Shown here: in pieces, positions 1 through 5,487 of the stretch
How the letters are laid out: each line of letters begins with the position of its first letter
Position numbering within the stretch: the stretch's first letter is position 1
Assembly: GCA_041481445.1 (NCBI GenBank)
Contig: JBGPBV010000238.1
Coordinates: forward strand, 1 to 7,426
From: AA29 sp041481445
GTDB lineage: Bacteria > Acidobacteriota > Vicinamibacteria > Fen-336
DNA: 7,426 nucleotides
Direction of reading: 5' to 3'
Notes under the pieces: generated by a model
Database searches by the model: none
What the model was told of the DNA's origin: nothing
The model's input: only the letters and a program-made list of their open reading frames with translations
Made by a program: the position numbers and the translations under genes

Positions 1-480
1 CGACCCCTCGGTCGCCCGGGCCTTGAGCTCCGGCTTCAGGAACGACCAGTGCACGTGGATGCTCTTCCACGTCCGACCGGTCCGAAGGTAGACCGCGGTT
101 GCGTTCCACCGGGCGACCACCGGCTCGGTGCCGTCCGGCTGCTTCTGGTAGCTCAGGAGGTTGAACGAGAGCACGGCCACGTCGCCGTGCGGCTGCACCT
201 TCGGGTCGAGCATGTCGTAGCGGCTGACCCGGACCTTGCCGGTGATCGGCGCGAGCATGGCCTTGACGGCGTCGAGGCCATCCACGCGCTTCTCCTGGAA
301 GGGATCGAAGTACGTCACCTGGGGGTCGTAGACCTCGATGTAACCGCCGGGGTCGCCCCTGCCCCAGCGATCGAGCGCCCCGCGTTCGAGCGCGATGACT
401 TGCGCGCTCACGTCCTCCGGTGAAGCGGCCGGCCCCGCCGAGGCGACGGCGACGACCGCGAGCACGACGTGTTTCAGCAT
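1..480 (-). CDS. Secreted SnoaL/NTF2-like (DUF4440-type) protein, 3' end cut by window edge
   Basis: An open frame of 160 codons starts with ATG at 480 and is still open at position 1, so the protein is C-terminally incomplete here. It begins MLKHVVLAVVAVASAGPAAS, a short basic start followed by a hydrophobic Ala/Val stretch, which reads as a signal peptide. Export to the periplasm or outside is therefore inferred. The mature part has the look of the SnoaL-like/DUF4440 cone-fold family: an early helix (VIALERGALDRWGRGDP), then GYIEVYDPQVTYFDP around residues 47-61, a conserved DG.DAVKAML helix, and later strands ending in TWKSIHVHWSF near residues 138-148. In this family the cone-shaped pocket may be enzymatic or simply ligand-binding, so no reaction can be assigned. 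It starts 12 bp after the stop of the DUF5916 gene and has a good Shine-Dalgarno sequence, so it is probably co-transcribed with that gene. The family call is moderately sure and the function unknown. Confidence 0.8.
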   Translation of the reverse strand, partial: MLKHVVLAVVAVASAGPAASPEDVSAQVIALERGALDRWGRGDPGGYIEVYDPQVTYFDPFQEKRVDGLDAVKAMLAPITGKVRVSRYDMLDPKVQPHGDVAVLSFNLLSYQKQPDGTEPVVARWNATAVYLRTGRTWKSIHVHWSFLKPELKARATEGS

Positions 481-483
481 GGG

Positions 484-489
484 TCCTCC
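484..489 (-). promoter_or_regulatory. Ribosome binding site of the SnoaL-like gene
   Basis: On the minus strand GGAGGA lies three bases before the ATG at 480, inside the 12-bp gap after the DUF5916 stop codon. It fixes the start of the SnoaL-like gene and supports translation from a shared transcript. Confidence 0.7.
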
Positions 490-492
490 GCG

Positions 493-3153
493 CTACGGGG
501 AGAGCCAGTAGCTGAGCTTGACCAGGAAGACGTTGTCCGCCGGCGCCTGCCACAAGGCGTCCCAGCTCCGAGAGAAGGAGGGCTGGGCGTAAGGCACGGA
601 TCCGGTGCGGCCCTGCGACCAGACCACGTACACCGACGAGCCGGGCTTGAACTCCCAGCGCGCGACGAGGTTGGAGCGGAACTGGCGGAAGGTGAAGTCG
701 GGGTTCGCGAACCCGTAGGCCGGCCCGCCGGCCTCGGTCACCGCGTAGGCGTTCGCGGCCGTGCCGTAAGCGATCTCCTCCGGGCCGTACTCGTGGAAGC
801 GCTGGTCGTAGGCCTGGGCCAGCGTGTCGGTCGCGCGCTTGAAGCGCGTGTAGCGCCCGGTGCTGAGGAAGGGGCTCACGTAGTATTGGAGGGTCAGCTC
901 GGGGCTCAGGGTCAGGTTCGCTCGCAACGTGAAGCTCCACGTGTCCTGGTCGATGCGCCCCAGGACCCAGCGCGGTCCCGCGGACGAGCCGGAGGTGGCC
1001 ACGTACTGGAGGTTGTCGAGGAGGGTCTCGTATCCGGCCTCTGCAGCCAGCGAGAGGCGGTTCGAGGGGCGCAGGCGCACCGTGGCGTAGAGCTTCGAGG
1101 CCTCCGAGTCGTCGCCGCGAAGAGCCCACGAGTGCTCGCCCTTGGCCGAGATCGAGAGCCGCCGGGCGTAATCGGTGCCGGTGGAGAACTGCGCGGTGTA
1201 GTAGTCGTGCGTGCGCAGCGCGGGGCCGCCCCGCAGCGCGCGCGTGTCGACGTCCTGGTTGTACCAGAGGCCGGCCTGGCCCGTCATCTTGTTGCGGAAG
1301 GTGGCGGTCGTCTCGAGGCCCGTCCGCGCCTTGACCTGCAGGCCGCCGTAGTCCCACTGGTCCTCGCGCGAGGCCTGCGCCGAGTAGGTGCGGAAGACGC
1401 CCTTCGGCGAGGGCTCGGTCCACCCGAGGAAGAGCTGGTTGGCGCGCAGGTCGGCCTGGCGCAGGTAGCCCACGTCGTTGAGGTCGAGCCCCGGCGAGTA
1501 CCAGTGGTAATGGTCGGTGAGGGCGAGCCGCTTCTTGCCCGTGGTCCCCACGAGGATCGAGCCGCCGTTGCCGGAGAGGGAGGTGGCCTCGGGATCGAGG
1601 CCGAGGTGGACCGCGCCCACGCGCTGGTAGTAGTGCACGGGGCTGGTCTGCAGTGCCTGGATCGCCGCGCGGTCCCCGCTCACCCGGCTCAGCACGCCGC
1701 TCGCCCCCAGCACCCAGGCGCGATCGGCGAAGTAGCGCGTGAAGTCGAGGCCGCCGGCGAACGCCTGGGAAGGCAGGGCCGAGAGCGCCGGGTCGGAGAT
1801 CCAGCGGTGGGTCGAGGTGATCATGGCGCCCAGGCTGGTGTTGCCCTTGGCCCAGTCCTTGTGGACGCGGCCGACGGTGTACGAGCCCAGCGGCTCCACG
1901 GCGTCGTCGCGATCGCCGGCCGGCGTCGACACCTGCGCCGTCTCCTTCTGGGTGAGGCTCTGCAGCGCGGCGACGGAGAGCCCGCCGCTCGTCTTGCCGG
2001 TGAGCTTCAGCGCGCTGAGGATGGTGGTGGCGTCCGGCATGCGCACGGTCTCGCCCGGGGCGAGCGGGGGACCGAGCGACGGCGCGGCGCCGATGCGGCG
2101 TGAGTAGAAGAGCTGGTCGGAGTCCTGGAGCCCGAAGGTCAGGATCTTCTTGCCCTCGAGGAAGAAGGGACGCTTCTCGTCGTAGAAGGTCTCGTAGGCG
2201 GTGAGGTTGACGACGGAGGGGTCGGCCTCGACCTGGCCGAAGTCGGGGTTGACGGTGGCGTCGAGCGCGAAGTTGGTCGAGAGCCCGAGCTTGGCGTCGA
2301 AGCCGGCCGACCCCGCGCCGTCGGTGGCCCCGCCGGGAGTGGAGGGGCCGGAGCTGGCCGTCCCCACCACGTGCGGCAGCAGCTCGAGGTGGCGCGAGGG
2401 CTGGAGCCCGCGCATGCCGTGCAGCTCGCCGAGCTGGTACATGCGCCCCGAGTTCTGGCGGGGGATGAGCTGCCACTGGTCCTCTTCCTGGTTGCGGGCG
2501 ATCCAGCGCCAGGCGTGCATGCCCCAGACCTGCTCGTCCTGCGGGCCGTAGCGGAGCTGGTCGAGGGGCACGCGGAACTCCGCCGTCCAGCCCTTGTCGT
2601 CGTGAGCGACCTTGCCGTCCCAGACGGAGTCCCAGTTGGTGTCCCACTCGCTCTCGCCGTTGCCGAGCAGGAGGTCGATCTTCCCGCCGCCGGCGGTCAG
2701 GTCGAACTCGAAGCCGGTGCGCTTGTCGTTGTAGCTGTCGAAGCAGATGCCGACCACGTCGACCGCGTAGCCGAGGAAGTCGTCGCGGCGGCCCGGATAG
2801 CGGTGGACCTTGGCGGGTTCGTCCCAGGCGCGGATCGCCATGTAGACGTTGTTCCCGTCGTAGAGGATCTTCAGCTCGGTGGGGGCCGTCGGCGGCGCCC
2901 CCTCGATCGGGAGCTGCTGCGTGTAGCGTCCCGCCCACTCTCCCTGGCGCCACGCCTCGTCGTCGAGCCGGCCGTCGATCACCGGGGGCTCGCCCTGCAG
3001 GCGGATGGTGGTGTAGATGCGCGGCGGGTACTTGCGGCCGAACGGGTTCGAGGGGGGCGGATCGGCGGAGGCCGGCGTCGCGATCGACACCGCGCAGACG
3101 AGTGCCCCGGCCCAACCCACGTGAGCGAGGACGCAGAGAATCCCCCGCCGCAT
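493..3153 (-). CDS. Exported DUF5916 protein with N-terminal CBM9-like domain and predicted C-terminal outer-membrane beta barrel
   Basis: The 886-residue protein starts with a signal peptide (MRR start, hydrophobic stretch about residues 8-27, likely cleavage after ASA at 30). A carbohydrate-binding family 9-like domain follows at about 44-230. Its marks are PPVIDGRLDDEAW (57-69), the strand ELKILYDGNNVYMAIRAWD (93-111), DKRTGFEFDLTAGG (143-156) and GWTAEFRVPLDQLRYG (188-203). From about 250 to the end it matches DUF5916, with the hallmark stretch TVNPDFGQVEADPSVVNLTA (300-319) followed by YDEKRPFFLEG (324-334). The rest alternates short amphipathic strands and ends VFLVKLSYWLSP, like an outer-membrane barrel. 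The length is usual for the family. The family has no proven function; a role in binding or handling glycans at the outer membrane is inference. An in-frame TAG five codons upstream limits the start to ATG 3153, which lacks a Shine-Dalgarno sequence but sits next to a candidate leaderless promoter. The SnoaL-like gene follows after 12 bp. Confidence 0.93.
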   Translation of the reverse strand: MRRGILCVLAHVGWAGALVCAVSIATPASADPPPSNPFGRKYPPRIYTTIRLQGEPPVIDGRLDDEAWRQGEWAGRYTQQLPIEGAPPTAPTELKILYDGNNVYMAIRAWDEPAKVHRYPGRRDDFLGYAVDVVGICFDSYNDKRTGFEFDLTAGGGKIDLLLGNGESEWDTNWDSVWDGKVAHDDKGWTAEFRVPLDQLRYGPQDEQVWGMHAWRWIARNQEEDQWQLIPRQNSGRMYQLGELHGMRGLQPSRHLELLPHVVGTASSGPSTPGGATDGAGSAGFDAKLGLSTNFALDATVNPDFGQVEADPSVVNLTAYETFYDEKRPFFLEGKKILTFGLQDSDQLFYSRRIGAAPSLGPPLAPGETVRMPDATTILSALKLTGKTSGGLSVAALQSLTQKETAQVSTPAGDRDDAVEPLGSYTVGRVHKDWAKGNTSLGAMITSTHRWISDPALSALPSQAFAGGLDFTRYFADRAWVLGASGVLSRVSGDRAAIQALQTSPVHYYQRVGAVHLGLDPEATSLSGNGGSILVGTTGKKRLALTDHYHWYSPGLDLNDVGYLRQADLRANQLFLGWTEPSPKGVFRTYSAQASREDQWDYGGLQVKARTGLETTATFRNKMTGQAGLWYNQDVDTRALRGGPALRTHDYYTAQFSTGTDYARRLSISAKGEHSWALRGDDSEASKLYATVRLRPSNRLSLAAEAGYETLLDNLQYVATSGSSAGPRWVLGRIDQDTWSFTLRANLTLSPELTLQYYVSPFLSTGRYTRFKRATDTLAQAYDQRFHEYGPEEIAYGTAANAYAVTEAGGPAYGFANPDFTFRQFRSNLVARWEFKPGSSVYVVWSQGRTGSVPYAQPSFSRSWDALWQAPADNVFLVKLSYWLSP

Positions 3154-3162
3154 ACCCGACGC

Positions 3163-3191
3163 AGGCTAGGCGGGCGGCGCGGCCACGTCAA
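3163..3191 (-). promoter_or_regulatory. Candidate sigma-70 type promoter giving a leaderless or near-leaderless DUF5916 transcript
   Basis: Read on the minus strand, TTGACG (3191-3186) is followed by a 17-base spacer and TAGCCT (3168-3163). The -35 box matches consensus at five of six bases and the -10 box keeps the TA...T positions. Nine bases separate the -10 box from the ATG at 3153, so transcription would begin within about 0-3 bases of the start codon. That fits the absence of a Shine-Dalgarno sequence there. This is inference from sequence only; the -10 box is a weak match. Confidence 0.5.
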
Positions 3192-3274
3192 TGGAGCGTC
3201 CGTGCGCGACCCGGCGGCACTGCGTGAGGCGGTGACGGTCGCCGACCAGATCGCGGGGCCGAAGGTCGAAGTCC

Positions 3275-4024
3275 TCAGTCGTCGAGCACCGCGGGCAGAA
3301 CCTCCTCTACCGGGCCGTGAAGCACGACCGCGGCGAGGTGATCGAGGGGCGTCCGCTCGCGATTGACGATCAGTACCGGCACGCCGGCTTCGGCCGCGGC
3401 CTCCGGGATGGCGGCGGCCGGATGGACCAGCAGCGACGAGCCGAGGACGAGGAGCAGGTCGGCCGTCCGGGCCAGCTCGAAGGCTCCGGCCAGGACGTCG
3501 GCGGGCAGGGATTGTCCGAACGACACGGTCGCGGGCTTGAGCAGCCCACGGCAGGAGTCGCAGGTCGGAACGGCGGCGCCGGCGAGGAGCCGCTGCTGGA
3601 TCTCTGCCGCGGGATACGCACGCCGGCACGAGAGGCACTCCACGCGCCGGTTGGTGCCATGCAGCTCGAGGACGTGCCGGCTGCCGGCCTCCTGGTGGAG
3701 GCCGTCGATGTTCTGGGTGATCACGCCGAGGAGCCGCCCCGCGGCCTCCAGCCGTGCCAGGGCGAGGTGCGCCGCGTTGGGACGAGCGGCCGCGACCTCC
3801 GCGTACGTCTCCTTCTTGTAAAGCCAGTACCGGCGGCGCGCCTCCTCGCTGGCCAGGAACTCCTGGATGGTCACCGGGCGATAGCGGCTCCAGATCCCGC
3901 CCGGGCTTCGGAAGTCGGAGACGCCGGAGGCGGTGCTGACGCCCGCGCCGGTGAAGGCGGCCGCGCGCCGGCTCGCACGGGCAAGCCGCCGTGCGGAATC
4001 GAGGACCTCCACTTCAGCCGTCAC
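3275..4024 (-). CDS. NAD-dependent protein deacylase, Sir2 family (sirtuin, Thermotoga-like class U)
   Basis: Sirtuins transfer the acetyl group of acetyl-lysine to NAD, giving nicotinamide and O-acetyl-ADP-ribose, and act on cytoplasmic proteins. All core motifs are visible in this 249-residue reading. They are the NAD loop GAGVSTASGVSDFRS (26-40), TQNID (103-107), the catalytic His122 in LHG, a zinc ribbon with Cys130/133 and Cys155/158, SFGQSLP (168-174), LGSSLLVHPAA (194-204) and IVN (219-221). The pattern resembles Thermotoga maritima Sir2, and I do not see the Tyr-x-x-Arg pair that marks desuccinylase-type CobB/SIRT5, so deacetylation is the likelier activity. Two family positions differ: Ser replaces Pro in GIPDFR, and Gln replaces the Glu of FGE. 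I chose GTG at 4024 because the family begins here, AAGGGG precedes it, and the frame further upstream runs through the methyltransferase gene and encodes nothing sirtuin-like. The methyltransferase gene ends 19 bp upstream on the same strand. Confidence 0.93.
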   Translation of the reverse strand: MTAEVEVLDSARRLARASRRAAAFTGAGVSTASGVSDFRSPGGIWSRYRPVTIQEFLASEEARRRYWLYKKETYAEVAAARPNAAHLALARLEAAGRLLGVITQNIDGLHQEAGSRHVLELHGTNRRVECLSCRRAYPAAEIQQRLLAGAAVPTCDSCRGLLKPATVSFGQSLPADVLAGAFELARTADLLLVLGSSLLVHPAAAIPEAAAEAGVPVLIVNRERTPLDHLAAVVLHGPVEEVLPAVLDD

Positions 4025-4027
4025 TCG

Positions 4028-4033
4028 CCCCTT
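4028..4033 (-). promoter_or_regulatory. Ribosome binding site deciding the sirtuin start
   Basis: On the minus strand AAGGGG stands three bases before GTG 4024, in the 19-bp gap after the methyltransferase stop. The spacing is short but it is the only Shine-Dalgarno-like sequence near the beginning of sirtuin homology. It argues against a start at ATG 4243 inside the neighbouring gene. Confidence 0.5.
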
Positions 4034-4043
4034 GGTCCGCGGT

Positions 4044-4853
4044 CTAGAGCGGCCTTTCGGTATGACTTGCACCGCGTACCACCACCTGCGTGTACTTCGC
4101 ATGCGCAAAATTGTGGAAAGCGTACATGCGTTCCTGCCAATGCTCATAGCCCGGGCGATTGATACGCAGCTGTTCGATACGGCATATCTTGCGGTCCGGG
4201 TGCGCCGCATTGAATTCGTCGATGGCCAGATACTCGCCGACATAGCGATTCATGCAGCCCTGATCATTGGCGGCGAGATCGTCGAAATAACAGTGCACCC
4301 GCGGGAGGTGTGTCGATTCGGGGCCGTCGAGCAGGGCCAGCGCCTGCTTGGTCGAGCTGTAGTAGTCGAGGTCGAACGCAATGAAGCCGATCGGCGATTC
4401 GATCGAATCCCGGAGCCAGTCCTTCGCCGTGACGGCAACGTCGCCGATCACCAGCTTGGCAGATTTCAGCTTGGCCCGCAGCGCCGCTTGGTCCATCTTG
4501 TAGAATCCCGTGTTCCAGATGTGGGGCAAGTCGCGGTAGTCGACTGGCGGCGGCAAGCCCTCGCCGCAATCGAAGCCGACGACGTCGATCTTCACGCCCA
4601 GGAAGGTGCCGATTTCCGCGCATGCGTCTTCAAGCGCCAACAGCCCGCGGCCGCCAGCCACACCGAGCTCAATGGCGGTGATGCGCGGAATCCCGATGCA
4701 AGACGCCAGATACGCGGCCCAGTACACGCCGTAGGCATAATCTGGCCTCGGATACATCCCGTATTGCACTTTGACATCGACGGGCCCGACCGGGAACCGC
4801 AGCCACAGGCCTTTGATGTACGGGAGCCGCATCACTTGGGATAGCACGTCCAT
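4044..4853 (-). CDS. Class I SAM-dependent methyltransferase-like protein, lower in G+C than neighbours
   Basis: The 269-residue protein has no signal peptide and should be cytoplasmic. It shows a Rossmann-type methyltransferase layout: the glycine-rich SAM motif IELGVAGGRG (61-70), the acidic second strand VVGFDCGEGLP (91-101), GFIAFDLDYYSST (156-168) as the motif IV/V region, and VHCYFDD (186-192). The overall pattern recalls TylF/macrocin-O-methyltransferase-like and related proteins often found in surface polysaccharide or secondary-metabolite loci. No such partners lie in this window, so the substrate is unknown. ATG 4853 is supported by GGAGAA six bases upstream. The gene is followed after 19 bp by the sirtuin. 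Its base composition stands apart: hand counting of 4081-4320 gives 134 G+C of 240 (56%), against 88 of 120 (73%) for 3481-3600 in the sirtuin. Together with the recombinase remnant directly upstream, this suggests horizontal acquisition. The methyltransferase fold is likely, the methylated substrate is not predictable, and loss of activity cannot be excluded. Confidence 0.82.
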   Translation of the reverse strand: MDVLSQVMRLPYIKGLWLRFPVGPVDVKVQYGMYPRPDYAYGVYWAAYLASCIGIPRITAIELGVAGGRGLLALEDACAEIGTFLGVKIDVVGFDCGEGLPPPVDYRDLPHIWNTGFYKMDQAALRAKLKSAKLVIGDVAVTAKDWLRDSIESPIGFIAFDLDYYSSTKQALALLDGPESTHLPRVHCYFDDLAANDQGCMNRYVGEYLAIDEFNAAHPDRKICRIEQLRINRPGYEHWQERMYAFHNFAHAKYTQVVVRGASHTERPL

Positions 4854-4859
4854 GATGAG

Positions 4860-4865
4860 TTCTCC
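4860..4865 (-). promoter_or_regulatory. Ribosome binding site of the methyltransferase-like gene
   Basis: GGAGAA on the minus strand lies six bases before the ATG at 4853, a normal spacing. No convincing -35/-10 pair could be seen on the minus strand between 4866 and 4960. Confidence 0.6.
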
Positions 4866-4883
4866 AGAGAAAGAACGAGGTCC

Positions 4884-5146
4884 AGCGATGGGTACATCGA
4901 CTTCGGCGTCCGGCCGCTCGACCTCGCCCAGAGGGCCCGAACTCTTCCGGCGTTCTACACCGACCCAAGAGCGCGTCCTGCGTCGGGTACGTACTATCGA
5001 ACTCTACCCCAAGCGACGGGCGGCTGACCGTGACCTACCGCCAACCCTTGGACCTGCTGGCCGATGCCGTGAGGAGGAACGAAGCGCGCCGCGTCGGTGT
5101 CGCCCGAGAGTGCGAGAACGACGATTTGGGGTCCCTCATCTTCTGA
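4884..5146 (+). pseudogene. Decayed C-terminal remnant of a serine recombinase, spread over three frames
   Basis: Three short plus-strand stretches in successive frames join into one recognisable sequence. The first frame gives YIDFGVRPLDLAQRA (about 4893-4937). The next gives TQERVLRRV (about 4964-4990). The third gives VLSNSTPSDGRL directly followed by TVTYRQPLDLLADA (about 4991-5068) and runs on to TGA at 5144-5146. From memory of the family, C-terminal parts of many 'recombinase family protein' serine recombinases carry the order Y.DEG..LLELA, then ..RRLL..VLSNST, then DG.L...YRQPFDLLA. The match is therefore in the right order and spacing but needs two frameshifts. The catalytic resolvase domain, recombinase domain and zinc ribbon are all absent. 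The upstream side meets the divergent methyltransferase gene, so most of the original gene is gone. No function is expected; it marks a past mobile element. The residues past about 5080 look degenerate. Confidence 0.62.
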
Positions 5147-5436
5147 GTTGGAACCAGGTGGCCGGGTGGTTGCGCCAGGTGCACGCGGTGCGGACCGCCG
5201 CGTAGAGGTCAGCGCGGCAGGGGTCGTCCCGCGCCTTCGCTTTCGCGTCGGTGGCCGGTGGGGCCGTCCTGGAGGCTGACGGCGGTTCCAGGGCGCCAGC
5301 CCAAGGCCAACGGAGCGGCATCGCCGCCAATGGTCCGACCCGGCGTGTCCTGTCTCACGTGCCCTGAAGCGCCGCGGGCAATATCACCACTGAAAGTGCG
5401 CGTCGTCACGGGGCGGACGCATATCACTCCAGCCGG
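5147..5436 (+). other. Non-coding stretch between recombinase remnant and membrane-protein operon
   Basis: I see no supportable gene here on either strand. The short open frames show no family motif, no plausible ribosome binding site and composition like random GC-rich DNA. It should contain the promoter of the plus-strand operon, but no clear -35/-10 pair stands out. GCATAT near 5419-5424 and TAGGAT at 5451-5456 are possible -10 boxes without a good partner. It may be further decayed mobile-element DNA. Confidence 0.4.
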
Positions 5437-5478
5437 CGCCCCAACGCCTGTAGGATCCGCGCTCCCCGCGTTGGGGCG
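5437..5478 (+). promoter_or_regulatory. Perfect 11-bp inverted repeat just upstream of the membrane-protein start
   Basis: CGCCCCAACGC (5437-5447) and GCGTTGGGGCG (5468-5478) are exact reverse complements separated by 20 bases, which contain a small GGATCC palindrome. The right arm ends at the first base of the purine-rich ribosome binding site and ten bases before the ATG at 5488. If transcribed, the arms would form a strong GC-rich hairpin next to the initiation site and could limit translation. If not, the site could be a two-part operator. There is no U-run after the stem, so a terminator is unlikely. Confidence 0.5.
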
Positions 5479-5483
5479 GGAGG
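5478..5483 (+). promoter_or_regulatory. Ribosome binding site of the membrane coiled-coil gene
   Basis: GGGAGG lies four bases before ATG 5488 and directly touches the right arm of the inverted repeat. It makes this ATG a confident start, and its accessibility may depend on the hairpin. Confidence 0.75.
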
Positions 5484-5487
5484 AAGA

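Noticed and set aside
701..714. 14-bp perfect palindrome GGGTTCGCGAACCC
   Set aside because: It lies inside the DUF5916 coding region, where it codes ordinary barrel residues (GFANP). It has no partner copy elsewhere in the window, so chance in GC-rich coding DNA is the simplest reading.
469..2103. Long plus-strand open frame of 544 codons opposite the DUF5916 gene
   Set aside because: It is antisense to a gene with clear family motifs. Its translation is a low-complexity Arg/Gly/Val/Ala mix with no domain, as expected from GC-rich DNA read backwards.
3237..3247. Short inverted repeat GGTCG-C-CGACC between the sirtuin and DUF5916 genes, considered as a terminator
   Set aside because: The arms are only five bases with a one-base centre and no T-run on either side, so it cannot be supported as a terminator.
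3180..3290. Plus-strand peptide-like reading VNGASVRDPAALREAV in the gap before the DUF5916 gene
   Set aside because: The frame has no start with a ribosome binding site, runs into the antisense of both neighbouring genes, and belongs to no family I recognise.
4025..4243. N-terminal extension of the sirtuin to ATG 4243
   Set aside because: The 73 additional codons are antisense-free but out of frame within the methyltransferase gene and read as Arg/Ser/Thr-rich noise. Sirtuin homology and a ribosome binding site begin at GTG 4024.
3933..4844. Plus-strand open frame of 303 codons opposite the methyltransferase gene
   Set aside because: It shadows the minus-strand gene, which has a SAM-binding motif and a good ribosome binding site. 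The plus reading has no recognisable motif.
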